From contig JAZREJ010000005.1 in NCBI GenBank assembly GCA_045660745.1, positions 30,627 through 94,626 on the forward strand: a stretch of DNA of 64,000 nucleotides, in the 5' to 3' direction. A program made the translations under genes and the position numbers. The notes below the pieces were generated by a model. The model worked only from the letters and a program-made list of their open reading frames with translations. It did not search any database and was not told the origin of the DNA. This document shows positions 52,101-59,514 of this stretch, one piece after another. The stretch is from RGIG6353 sp045660745. Its GTDB lineage: Bacteria; Bacillota; Clostridia; Oscillospirales; SIG627. Numbering within the stretch: the stretch's first letter is position 1; each line of letters starts with the position of its first letter.

Positions 52101-52777
52101 GCGCTTCCGCGGAGTACGGGATGCTCGGGGTTGATAGCTCTCTTGCGGAAAGCATCAACAGCATCCATATCTACCATTTCCTTGAGGTCTTCGGTATCCC
52201 AAGCTTCAATCTTCTGAATCTCGTGAGATGTACGGAAACCGTCGAAGAAGTTGAGGAAGGGAACTCTTCCCTTGATGGATGCAAGGTGAGCAACTGCACC
52301 GAGGTCCATAACCTCCTGAGGGTTGGACTCAGCAAGCATTGCATAACCTGTCTGACGGCAAGCATATACGTCGGAATGGTCTCCGAAAATGTTGAGTGCA
52401 TGAGTTGCAACACAACGAGCGGAAACGTGAATAACACCGGGGAGAAGCTCACCGGCAATCTTATACATGTTGGGTATCATAAGGAGAAGACCCTGAGATG
52501 CAGTATAAGTAGTAGTGAGAGCACCTGCAGCGAGTGAACCGTGTACTGCACCTGCAGCACCTGCCTCGGACTGCATTTCGATCATCTTAACTCTCTGACC
52601 GAATATGTTTCTTGCGGGTTCGCCAAAGATGTTCTTGTCAGCGGCGGACCATGCGTCTGTCACCTCTGCCATGGGGCTGGAAGGGGTGATGGGGTAAATA
52701 GCTGCAACTTCTGTAAACGCATAAGATACGTGAGCCGCGGCTGTATTACCGTCCATGGAAATTTTTCTTCTTGCCAT
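49196..52777 (-). CDS. nifJ: Pyruvate:ferredoxin (flavodoxin) oxidoreductase
   Basis: Oxidises pyruvate with CoA to acetyl-CoA, CO2 and reduced ferredoxin. The single chain of 1193 residues has the usual full length and order: pyrimidine-binding domain (AIYPITPSSPMAE), domain II, gamma domain, two 4Fe-4S ferredoxin motifs (CIQCNQCSYVCPHA and CMGCAACANICPSKEKAL), and the TPP domain (GGDGWAYDIGFGG, TEVYSNTGGQASK). ATG 52777 follows GGAGGAAA; a longer frame to 52912 lacks support. Together with PflB the cell has two routes from pyruvate to acetyl-CoA. Confidence 0.97.
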   Translation of the reverse strand: MARRKISMDGNTAAAHVSYAFTEVAAIYPITPSSPMAEVTDAWSAADKNIFGEPARNIFGQRVKMIEMQSEAGAAGAVHGSLAAGALTTTYTASQGLLLMIPNMYKIAGELLPGVIHVSARCVATHALNIFGDHSDVYACRQTGYAMLAESNPQEVMDLGAVAHLASIKGRVPFLNFFDGFRTSHEIQKIEAWDTEDLKEMVDMDAVDAFRKRAINPEHPVLRGSAENGDIFFQHREACNSYYDALPEIVEEYMDKVNKKIGTNYQLFNYYGAPDADRVMIAMGSICDVAEEVVDYMNANGEKVGLIKVRLYRPFRADKLIAAIPATCKKLAVLDRTKEPGSLGEPLYLDVVTALATNGKTDIKVVGGRYGLGSKDTPPASVFAVFENLNADAPKNNFTIGIVDDVTGLSLEEKPAPDTSAEGTISCKFWGLGGDGTVGANKNSIKIIGDHTDKYIQAYFQYDSKKTGGITISHLRFGDKPIKSPYYINKANFVACHNQSYLKKYDMVSDIVPGGTFLLDCNWSEAELDANLPASVKSYIANNNVKFYIINATDIAIKQIGDGKVKNTVLQSAFFALAKILPAEEAIDYMKKMAYKSYSKKGQEIVDKNYAAIDAGAGALVEVKVPDAWKTAGVDAPAAAAEGDRPELVAFVNKVVNPVGAMKGDSLPVSAFTDYVDGTFPQGSAAYEKRGVAVRVPKWIPENCIQCNQCSYVCPHATLRPYALSKAEVEAAPGALKAVQMKGKGCEEFQFTISISPLDCMGCAACANICPSKEKALVMVPQAEEAAQADVWEYTVKNATKKDLGLNESSIKGSQFNQPLLEFSGSCAGCAETTYARLITQLFGERMYISNATGCSSIWGGSAPATPYTVNRDSKRGPAWANSLFEDNAEHGLGMHLGQKAIREKLMGMVQEMADSDKASAEFKAAAAKYFETANNGKANEEATKALIVELEAAAKAGCPVAPKILAEKEYLSKKSVWIFGGDGWAYDIGFGGLDHVLASGEDVNIMVFDTEVYSNTGGQASKASSIGQVAQFAAAGKAISKKNLAQIAMSYGYVYVAQIAMGADMNQTIKAITEAEAYPGPSIIIGYSPCELHRIKGGMGNCQAEMKKAVQAGYWQNFRFNPALRAEGKNPLTIDCKEPTADYIEFINSEVRYSSLTRAFPDRAKELFEEAAVKARQKYDDLVRQAKMFDEE

Positions 52778-52952
52778 GTTTTTTCCTCCTGACTGCCGTG
52801 GTTTTACACGACATTGTTTTTTATTTAACACATACGATATTATCATATCACTTTTTTTCGAAAAAGTAAATACAGTTTTTATACCTTTTTTGGATTTTTT
52901 TGCAAAATTCACGAATTTTTCTGTATTTTTTCAAAAAGGAAAACTTTTTGTG

Positions 52953-52981
52953 TTGTATATTACTGATTTTTATGATAAAAT
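52953..52981 (+). promoter_or_regulatory. Promoter of NERD-domain gene
   Basis: TTGTAT (52953-52958) and TAAAAT (52976-52981) have 17-bp spacing. A transcript start near 52988 leaves room only for the GTG at 53006, not for the one at 52985. Confidence 0.6.
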
Positions 52982-53005
52982 ATAGTGTCGAAGGGAGGGA
53001 AAAAG

Positions 53006-53716
53006 GTGTCGGACACACTTGCGGTTTTCCTGATAATTTTTTTAAGTGTTAATTTTTCGGTCATTTTGACTTTTGGCATCTACAAATATTATAATTACAG
53101 AAAAAGCATAAAAAAGCAGGACAGAGTAAACCACTTCGGAGACAGTGCCGAGAAAAAGGTAGAGGGTTATATAAAGAAATATCTCAAAGGGACAAGGATT
53201 TTGAAAGACCTTTACCTCAAGACCGAAACGGGACTCACCGAGATAGATATGCTCCTTCTCTGTGACAGAGGTATTTTTATTGTAGAGATAAAAAGCCACA
53301 ACGGTTACATAATCACCCGTGGCAAGCATTGGACGCAGCGTTGGGGCGACAAGGTAGTACGCTTTCATAATCCCACCTATCAGAATAAAGTGCACAGAAC
53401 AGCGCTTGAAAATATTTTAAAAAAGCGTCAGAGTCTGGCGTCGCTTCCGATATATGCAGTGACTGTATTCACCTCCTCAAAGGTTTCCTTCAGTGAAAAT
53501 GTAAAGGACGTTATTAAGCTTCCCATTTTGACGAAATATATTAAAAACAAGCCCTTTGACAGACGGATGACAAACCAGAACATGACAAACGTAGAAAAAC
53601 TTATACATGACAATATCGAGACATCGGCACGCCGTCAAAGACAGCACAAAAAACGCATTTGGGAAAATAACAATAAAAAAAGAGCCTACAGAGTCAACCG
53701 CTATTCGGTAAAATAA
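53006..53716 (+). CDS. NERD-domain membrane protein
   Basis: A 236-residue protein. One membrane segment (about 3-25) is followed by a NERD nuclease-related domain (about 45-165): GDSAEKKVEGYIKKYL, TEIDMLLLCDRGIFIVEIKS, a PD-(D/E)XK-like D...EIK pattern, and PTYQNKVH. The C-terminal end is very basic. NERD proteins may act on DNA, but few are tested. GTG at 53006 follows GGGAGGG by 7 bp and is preferred. It is the only plus-strand gene in this part and is divergent from nifJ. Confidence 0.85.
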   Translation: MSDTLAVFLIIFLSVNFSVILTFGIYKYYNYRKSIKKQDRVNHFGDSAEKKVEGYIKKYLKGTRILKDLYLKTETGLTEIDMLLLCDRGIFIVEIKSHNGYIITRGKHWTQRWGDKVVRFHNPTYQNKVHRTALENILKKRQSLASLPIYAVTVFTSSKVSFSENVKDVIKLPILTKYIKNKPFDRRMTNQNMTNVEKLIHDNIETSARRQRQHKKRIWENNNKKRAYRVNRYSVK

Positions 53717-53726
53717 TCAAGGCGCC

Positions 53727-53740
53727 CCGAGGGGGACTTA
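53727..53740 (-). repeat. Partial third copy of the CCCCCTCGG repeat
   Basis: On the minus strand AAGTCCCCCTCGG matches the core of the repeats at 23371 and 25229, set just after the NERD gene and next to its terminator. Confidence 0.45.
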
Positions 53741-53742
53741 AA

Positions 53743-53773
53743 AAATCCGCTTGCGAAAAACGCAAGCGGATTT
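53743..53773. terminator. Bidirectional terminator between NERD and LRR genes
   Basis: A perfect 13-bp stem (53743-53755 with 53761-53773) with an AAAAA loop lies between convergent genes. Confidence 0.85.
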
Positions 53774-53777
53774 AAAT

Positions 53778-54383
53778 TTATTTCTTAGCTTTTTTTATTT
53801 TAACAAAAGTTACGACTGCAAAGGCAACGCATACAAGTGCAACCGCTGAGCAAATAATTATTACTTCTGTATCACCGTTGGCACTTGAAGAACCATCAGA
53901 ATACTCATAAGGAATCCCTTCAGCTCGTGCACAGGTCTCGGCACTGCTTCCCTTTCCGCAATACACCGTAAGCTTGTCGCAACCCCAAAAGGCTCCGTAG
54001 CCTATTTCCGAAACGCTGTCGGGAACGGTTACTTTCTCAAGATTTTTGTGGTCCGAAAAGGCATATCGTCCGATAGACTTAACACCTGACTTGATAACAA
54101 CCTCTACAACCTCGGCGGAATATTCTCTCCAAGGGCATGACTCCTTCTCGGAAACTGTCATTGCGCCGTTACCGAATACTGTCAGAACTCCATCTCTGTC
54201 AAGAGAATAATAAACTCCGTCCCCACATTCCCCTTCAGTGACATAATGAGCATTCTCACTGCTTGACACCTCTTCGTTAGGCTCTATAGCAGTTGCAGCC
54301 TCCTCGGCAGAAGAAACAAGTGACGCACACAAGGTGAGAACAAGTACAAATATAATAAACAGCGTCTTTTTAATATTTCTCAT
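53778..54383 (-). CDS. BspA-type leucine-rich-repeat surface protein
   Basis: A 201-residue protein: signal peptide (about 1-26, ending VSSAEE), a folded domain ending in LRR_5/BspA-type units (VVIKSGVKSIGRYAFSDHKN, VTVPDSVSEIGYGAFWGC), then a Ser-rich link and a C-terminal membrane segment (about 172-194) with a KIKKAKK tail. It should be held in the membrane with the LRR part outside. It is much shorter than usual BspA adhesins; binding target unknown. AAGGAG precedes the ATG. Confidence 0.82.
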   Translation of the reverse strand: MRNIKKTLFIIFVLVLTLCASLVSSAEEAATAIEPNEEVSSSENAHYVTEGECGDGVYYSLDRDGVLTVFGNGAMTVSEKESCPWREYSAEVVEVVIKSGVKSIGRYAFSDHKNLEKVTVPDSVSEIGYGAFWGCDKLTVYCGKGSSAETCARAEGIPYEYSDGSSSANGDTEVIIICSAVALVCVAFAVVTFVKIKKAKK

Positions 54384-54416
54384 TTTTTACTCCTTGATGA
54401 TATGTATAATGAAGAT

Positions 54417-54445
54417 ATTATAGACGATTTTCAAAGAAAAGTCAA
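54417..54445 (-). promoter_or_regulatory. Promoter of LRR surface protein
   Basis: On the minus strand TTGACT (54440-54445) and TATAAT (54417-54422) have 17-bp spacing. Confidence 0.8.
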
Positions 54446-54453
54446 TAGATTAC

Positions 54454-54480
54454 AAGGCACTCGCCAAAAGCGAGTGCCTT
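54454..54480. terminator. Hairpin between PHP gene and LRR gene
   Basis: A perfect 11-bp stem (54454-54464 with 54470-54480). Its flanks are only weakly T-rich; it may end the dgoD-ceramidase-PHP transcript. Confidence 0.5.
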
Positions 54481-54578
54481 AAGCCTCTTTTTGTGTATGT
54501 GACGCAAAAAATGTTTTTGATAGCTTTTTATATGAATTCGAACAAGCGATTGTCCGCAAACCGATTTTCAGAATTTGC

Positions 54579-55583
54579 TCATTTCATAAACAAATCATCT
54601 GTAAAATATGCGTTTGTATAAGCAAATTTTCCGGTTGAATCGCTTATAGTAACTCTGACGTATATATCCTCCGACGAAACTTTAAACTCAGCCGTGTTTA
54701 AAGACTCCCCGTCACGAGCTTCAACCTTTTTGGCGTGTCTGATACCTGTATTAAATCTGATGCTCTTTACATCCGAGCAATCAACGTGCAAAACGTTGTC
54801 CTCGAACCACAAATTATAAATTTCGGGACCTTGCGATGCGTAAAAGTTTCCGTTCACAAGAGCGTCTGTGATAGCTTTATATTCAAGCTTATCCGCTTTA
54901 ATCATTGTAAAGCCGCCAAAGCAGGCTTCCTTACTATGCGTATCATCTGTGGCTGTACAATATATTCGTTTTCCGTTTGCTAACATATTGTCATAATCTT
55001 TTTCATTGTATTCAAAATATCCCAATACCTCACACTCGGAATTATAAACCTCCATTGCGTGCATAAAGTTATATTTGTTATAGTCGTTGCATCCCTCTCT
55101 CGACCACGTAGGATGGTTGTATGTGACAAAAAAACCGTTGTCACGAGCCTTTTTCATTATGTCATTAATACATTCCGCGGTATACACTCTTTCATAATCA
55201 GGCTCGTTTTTGTCATATACAACCTGCTCTACGTATTTTAGAGCATTTTGGGGCAAATATTTTGATTTGTGAAAGCAAACTTGTTTTATATTATCAGGCT
55301 CCAAAGCAATCAAGCATATATGGCAAGACCTTGAACCGACCTTTTTGGGGTAATGCTCGTTAATTTCCATTTCATAAGAATTCAGCGGCAAAAAATCTTC
55401 GTCAGCAAGCTCGGGATGAGGTATTAAAACGTCATGGTCTGTGTATGCCAATACAGAATATCCGCGGGATTTGTAAGCGTTTTTCAACTCCTGAGGTGAC
55501 ATTGAGCCATCCGATACGGTTGAATGGCAATGCAAATTGGCTTTGTAAAAATTCCCTTTTTCGGGCAATAAATACTTTTTCAT
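54579..55583 (-). CDS. PHP-domain phosphoesterase-like protein (paralog)
   Basis: A 334-residue paralog of the protein at 8838-9851, with the same ANLHCHSTVSDG, AYTDHDVLIPH, VTYNHPTWS and TATDDTHS metal motifs and similar total length. It is last in a three-gene operon with a ceramidase-like protein (27-bp gap) and DgoD. It may cleave a phosphate or ester from a sugar, but the substrate is unknown. No signal peptide. Confidence 0.82.
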   Translation of the reverse strand: MKKYLLPEKGNFYKANLHCHSTVSDGSMSPQELKNAYKSRGYSVLAYTDHDVLIPHPELADEDFLPLNSYEMEINEHYPKKVGSRSCHICLIALEPDNIKQVCFHKSKYLPQNALKYVEQVVYDKNEPDYERVYTAECINDIMKKARDNGFFVTYNHPTWSREGCNDYNKYNFMHAMEVYNSECEVLGYFEYNEKDYDNMLANGKRIYCTATDDTHSKEACFGGFTMIKADKLEYKAITDALVNGNFYASQGPEIYNLWFEDNVLHVDCSDVKSIRFNTGIRHAKKVEARDGESLNTAEFKVSSEDIYVRVTISDSTGKFAYTNAYFTDDLFMK

Positions 55584-55610
55584 AAAATCCTCTCTTGATA
55601 TGTTTCTTGT

Positions 55611-57095
55611 TTATTCAAAAAATTCTTTGATTTTGGCAAGTGTTTTTCTGACTAAAAGATCTCCACCCTCGTGCCCTGTAATGCCGCTTGAAACGTATGC
55701 TGAGTAATGTCCGCCTTTTTCCGCTTTTTCGGTAGGCAGATATCCGTCAGCACCGCAAGCAAGCTGAATCAAGAAGGTCTGCGATGCCATACTTCTTGCT
55801 CTTATTTGGTCTCCGTATACGAGGAAAAGCTCGAAAGGATTCGTAGCAATGGCAATATCCGCGAATCTTGCAACGTGGATTTCCGCAGGATAGGTGTCGA
55901 ACGTTTCCTGCTTTTCATATCTGCTGATTGTTCCCGCATAAACGTGCATTGCCGCATTGTCAGCAATGGTTATTTTGTTTGCTTTGTTTTTGAATTCTTC
56001 AATTCTTTTCTTGGCTTGTTCATATTCCTTCGGAGTTACTCGGCGCACAGGTACGTCAAGCATTATTTTTTCGTGAGTCAGAATTGCACAAGCTTTGAGA
56101 TCTTCTTTTGATATTTCGTCATATACGTCGATAACTTCTCTTGAAATTCTTCTGCCGATTTTCCAGGTACCCTTAACGTCGTACATGGAAGGGCCTGCCT
56201 TTCTGCTGAGCTTTCTTTGTTCGACATTTGGGTCATCAATTGGAGTTTCGGGGTCAACCCAACGAATCAAATCTCTTGGACACTGGTCGCCCGCAGGTCC
56301 GCAAAGTGCCAATACGTAAAGGTGTTCGCCAAACCTTTCTCTAAGGTATATTTTAACCTTACCCCAAAAATCGGATGAAATAAAGCTTCTTTGTTCGAGT
56401 ACTTGAGAAGGACAGGAGAGGTTGATTACAATACCTGTAAGCTCCTTGTTTTCATCGAATACATAAAGCAGCTCCATACCCGTATCGCATCCGTATTCAA
56501 GCTCTGTAAAAGTTGCCGAATTTGTATCCCCCCACATTTTTGCACTTCCGTCGCTGAAGCACACCCTTCGTTGCAGTCCTACCGCAGCCCTGCCGAATTC
56601 ATTTGTATAATATGCCGATTTTCTGTTTTCCCATGCTTGTTTTATAACGTTGGGGATTGTATTTATGAGATACTCAAGTGCTTCGTCGCCCTGTAATGCG
56701 TTATACTTTTGTGCAAGAGACTCTTCTTTCTTTTTTGCAGCATCTCCGAGTAATTTTTCCAGCATTTCAAGAGGAATACTGAGCTCATGCAGTCTTTTGC
56801 TTGTATAGTTAATTGAGGTGTGAGAATGAGTAGCATGAAGAATAACGTTGTCAGGGTTAAGACCTTCAACACCTTTCAGCTTTTCCCTGATGCCTTTAAT
56901 AAGATTACTGCCTATACCCTCAAGGTCACAAGAACAAATAACAAGATGCTCACCGTCTGACTCTATTGCCATAGCAGTTGCAGTAATTTCTGTTTCAACG
57001 TATTCTGAAACTCTCTCATAAAACTGCCCACAAAGTGATACCTTTCTATCGGGGGTTATGCTAATCTCAGCCCAACCAATTTTTAACTTGCTCAT
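55611..57095 (-). CDS. Neutral ceramidase-like (ceramidase N-terminal domain) hydrolase
   Basis: A 494-residue protein beginning LKIGWAEISITPDR, typical of the neutral/alkaline ceramidase N-terminal domain. ILHATHSHTS has the zinc-binding histidines, and LCGPAGDQCP and LACGADGYLPT match the family's later conserved blocks. It lacks a signal peptide and the C-terminal domain of true ceramidases, so a cytosolic amidase or hydrolase acting on a sugar-related amide is more likely than ceramide cleavage. Middle gene of the dgoD operon; GGAG is 9 bp before the ATG. Confidence 0.75.
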   Translation of the reverse strand: MSKLKIGWAEISITPDRKVSLCGQFYERVSEYVETEITATAMAIESDGEHLVICSCDLEGIGSNLIKGIREKLKGVEGLNPDNVILHATHSHTSINYTSKRLHELSIPLEMLEKLLGDAAKKKEESLAQKYNALQGDEALEYLINTIPNVIKQAWENRKSAYYTNEFGRAAVGLQRRVCFSDGSAKMWGDTNSATFTELEYGCDTGMELLYVFDENKELTGIVINLSCPSQVLEQRSFISSDFWGKVKIYLRERFGEHLYVLALCGPAGDQCPRDLIRWVDPETPIDDPNVEQRKLSRKAGPSMYDVKGTWKIGRRISREVIDVYDEISKEDLKACAILTHEKIMLDVPVRRVTPKEYEQAKKRIEEFKNKANKITIADNAAMHVYAGTISRYEKQETFDTYPAEIHVARFADIAIATNPFELFLVYGDQIRARSMASQTFLIQLACGADGYLPTEKAEKGGHYSAYVSSGITGHEGGDLLVRKTLAKIKEFFE

Positions 57096-57119
57096 AATCC
57101 ATTACTCCTTATTTTAAAT

Positions 57120-58268
57120 TCACCATTCTGCAACAGAGCCGTCAGTATGATGCCAAACAGGGTTTTTCCAGTTGTGAGGAGTTTTGTTTTCTTCAATTAC
57201 AAGATCTTTGTTAACGTTAACGCCGAGTCCCGCAAGCTTTGGCAGATTCACAAAGCCGTCTGTGAATACAAAATCCTCTTTGTTATTTACGTAGTCAAGA
57301 ACCGTTTTTCCAACGTTATAGTGAATGCCTATACTTTGCTCCTGAATAATCGCATTATAGCTTGTAGCATCTACGTTCAAGCACGCTGCAAGTGCTATTG
57401 GACCAAGCGGACAATGAGGTGCAAGTGCAACGTCATAGCTTTCTGCCATTGCGGCAATCTTTTTTACTTCAGTCAGCCCACCGGCGTGCGATAAATCAGG
57501 TTGTATAATATCTACGCCGCCCGAAGTAAACAGTCTTTTAAAATCATATTTTGTAAAAAGTCTTTCGCCTGTTGCTATGGGAATATTGCAACAAGCCGCA
57601 ATTTCACGAAACACCTCCATGCTTTCACAAAGAACAGGCTCTTCAATAAACATAGGGTCAAATTCTTCAAGCTTTTTAGCCAAAATTTTCGCCATCGGTT
57701 TATGTACTCTGCCGTGGAAATCTATTGCTATACCAAAATATTTTCCGCATGCCTCTCTGATAGCCGCAACGCGCTCTAATACTGCGTCAATTTTATCATA
57801 GGAATCTATCATCTGCAGCTCTTCGGTAGCATTCATCTTTATAGCCTTAAAGCCCTCATTCTGCTTTTGCTTTGCCGCATCTCCTACATCCGAGGGTCTG
57901 TCTCCGCCAATCCAGGAATAAACCTTCATTTTGTCGCGACATCTTCCGCCCATAAGCTCATAAACAGGAGCATTAAAAACTTTACCCTTGATATCCCAAA
58001 GTGCCTGATCAATACCCGAAATCGCACTCATTAAAACACCGCCGCCACGGTAAAATCCGGCACGGTACATTGTCTCCCACAGACCTTCGATTTGTGACGG
58101 GTCAGCGTTAATCAGATAATCCTTCATTTCTTGAACACAAGCAAGAACTGCTGCCGCATGACCTTCCAGCACCGCTTCTCCCCATCCCACGTAACCGTCA
58201 TCGGTTACAATCTCTACAAAGCCCCACCTTGGTCTTACAAAATATGTATTTACCTCTTTTATTCTCAT
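57120..58268 (-). CDS. dgoD: D-galactonate dehydratase-like enolase-superfamily enzyme
   Basis: Dehydrates D-galactonate to 2-dehydro-3-deoxy-galactonate. At 382 residues it matches DgoD: AIDFHGRVHKPMAK (first metal ligand and catalytic His), FIEEPVLCES, TGERLFTKYDF, QPDLSHAGGLTE and APHCPLGPIALAA. GGAGAAG precedes the start. It heads a three-gene operon opposite an AraC regulator. DgoK and DgoA (kinase and aldolase) are not in the window, so the full path lies elsewhere or the real substrate is a related acid sugar. Confidence 0.88.
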   Translation of the reverse strand: MRIKEVNTYFVRPRWGFVEIVTDDGYVGWGEAVLEGHAAAVLACVQEMKDYLINADPSQIEGLWETMYRAGFYRGGGVLMSAISGIDQALWDIKGKVFNAPVYELMGGRCRDKMKVYSWIGGDRPSDVGDAAKQKQNEGFKAIKMNATEELQMIDSYDKIDAVLERVAAIREACGKYFGIAIDFHGRVHKPMAKILAKKLEEFDPMFIEEPVLCESMEVFREIAACCNIPIATGERLFTKYDFKRLFTSGGVDIIQPDLSHAGGLTEVKKIAAMAESYDVALAPHCPLGPIALAACLNVDATSYNAIIQEQSIGIHYNVGKTVLDYVNNKEDFVFTDGFVNLPKLAGLGVNVNKDLVIEENKTPHNWKNPVWHHTDGSVAEW

Positions 58269-58331
58269 AACACTTCTCCTTTATACCTTGTTGAAAAAAT
58301 AGTAAAAACCCTTTTCTTTTTTTAATATCAA

Positions 58332-58340
58332 TGATATAAT
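58332..58340 (+). promoter_or_regulatory. Extended -10 element of AraC gene
   Basis: TGATATAAT gives an extended -10 (TGnTATAAT) 74 bp before the start; no good -35 is seen at 17 bp. Confidence 0.5.
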
Positions 58341-58413
58341 AACACTAATCTATGATACTTACTTTCCGTTTTTAAAGAAATCTATCTCATTTTTTGTCAT
58401 AAAGAGGGGTTTT

Positions 58414-59205
58414 ATGCAAGCACATTTTGATATTGAAAGAGAACGAAGCCGAGAGCTTATAAAGGAAATTGCAAATGACAATATAGATGGAAGCAGTCCG
58501 TTTAATTTCCATTCGCAAATGGAATTGTATTTTGTTGAAGAAGGCGAAATCAGAGCCTTTATAAATGACCACCAAAAGATTCTCAAAAAAGGCGAAATGG
58601 CTATTACAATGAGCTATGACGCACATTTGTTCCGTTCCGTCAAGGACTCAAAGTCAAGTATATTATTTATACCTATAGAGATATGTAATGAGTTTTCGGA
58701 ATTTACAAACGGCAAGCATATAAACAATCCGTTTATTTGCGACGTAAATACTGTAAAAAAAATCAAAGCTTATGTAAATGAAATAAAAAACGGATGTAAT
58801 GACATGAAATTACGGGGATGTCTTTATGTTATTCTCGGAATTATATTAGATAACGTCTTTCTTATGGGAACAGACAGTTCTTTTGATACCGAGCTTTCAT
58901 CCAAGCTTTTGATTTATCTGAACCAGAATTTTCGCGAAAAAATAACGCTGGATACCTTGTCCGATAAATTTGGTTACTCCAAAAGCTATCTGTCACGTTT
59001 TTTCAAAAATAATTTTGGAATAGGTTTTAACAACTATGTCAATATTTTAAGATTACGACATTATCTCTTGCTTATGCACGAAAAAAAGCATACAAACACT
59101 TACTGTGCATTTGAAAGCGGCTTTGATTCAATGGGCACGTTCTACCGAGTTTTCAAGCAAGAGTTTAATTGTTCTCCGGGTGAATATTTTTCAAATATCC
59201 TCTAA
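58414..59205 (+). CDS. AraC-family transcriptional regulator
   Basis: A 263-residue regulator. Residues about 30-110 are a cupin-like sensor (FNFHSQMELYFVEEGEI), and about 165-263 the AraC DNA-binding domain (TLDTLSDKFGYSKSYLSRFF, then DSMGTFYRVFKQEFNCSP). GAGGGG precedes the start. It is divergent from dgoD and likely activates that operon in reply to its sugar acid or a linked compound. It is a distant relative of the regulator at 4829, with the same length. Confidence 0.88.
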   Translation: MQAHFDIERERSRELIKEIANDNIDGSSPFNFHSQMELYFVEEGEIRAFINDHQKILKKGEMAITMSYDAHLFRSVKDSKSSILFIPIEICNEFSEFTNGKHINNPFICDVNTVKKIKAYVNEIKNGCNDMKLRGCLYVILGIILDNVFLMGTDSSFDTELSSKLLIYLNQNFREKITLDTLSDKFGYSKSYLSRFFKNNFGIGFNNYVNILRLRHYLLLMHEKKHTNTYCAFESGFDSMGTFYRVFKQEFNCSPGEYFSNIL

Positions 59206-59456
59206 ATATTGGTCCTTTCTCAAGAGAGAACGATAAAGGACGTTGAACGTCTGTCCGATAATATGAAGCTCGGTATTATATTCAGCTCACGGTCTATTTT
59301 CGAATAACTGTTTCTGTCATCACCACATATCCTGATACGATGTGCAGATTGGATCTGAATTTTCAATATTTTTCCAAATCTATCGGGTTTTCATTTGAAT
59401 TGGTGTATAAAGTTTTCGTGGTTTTTAAAGGTTTTCCTCGACTGTATTATAACAAC
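59206..59456. other. Gene-free stretch with possible coding remnant
   Basis: No intact gene is visible between the AraC gene and the HtrA terminator. On the minus strand a short codon-like piece reads RICGDDRNSYSKIDRELN and runs to a stop, which hints at a decayed gene end, but no family can be named. Confidence 0.3.
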
Positions 59457-59505
59457 AAAACGGCTGTTTCCGCTATGGATTCAGCCGTTTTGTGTTTTTA
59501 AATAA
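59457..59505. terminator. Terminator between AraC and HtrA genes
   Basis: A 10-bp stem (59457-59466 with 59482-59491) with a 15-base loop, T-rich on the plus side and Ts broken by G on the minus side; it serves convergent genes. Confidence 0.7.
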
Positions 59506-59514
59506 TCTCTTTCT

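Noticed and set aside
51287..52537. Plus-strand open frame of 416 codons
   Set aside because: It is the antisense of nifJ and has no recognisable protein features.
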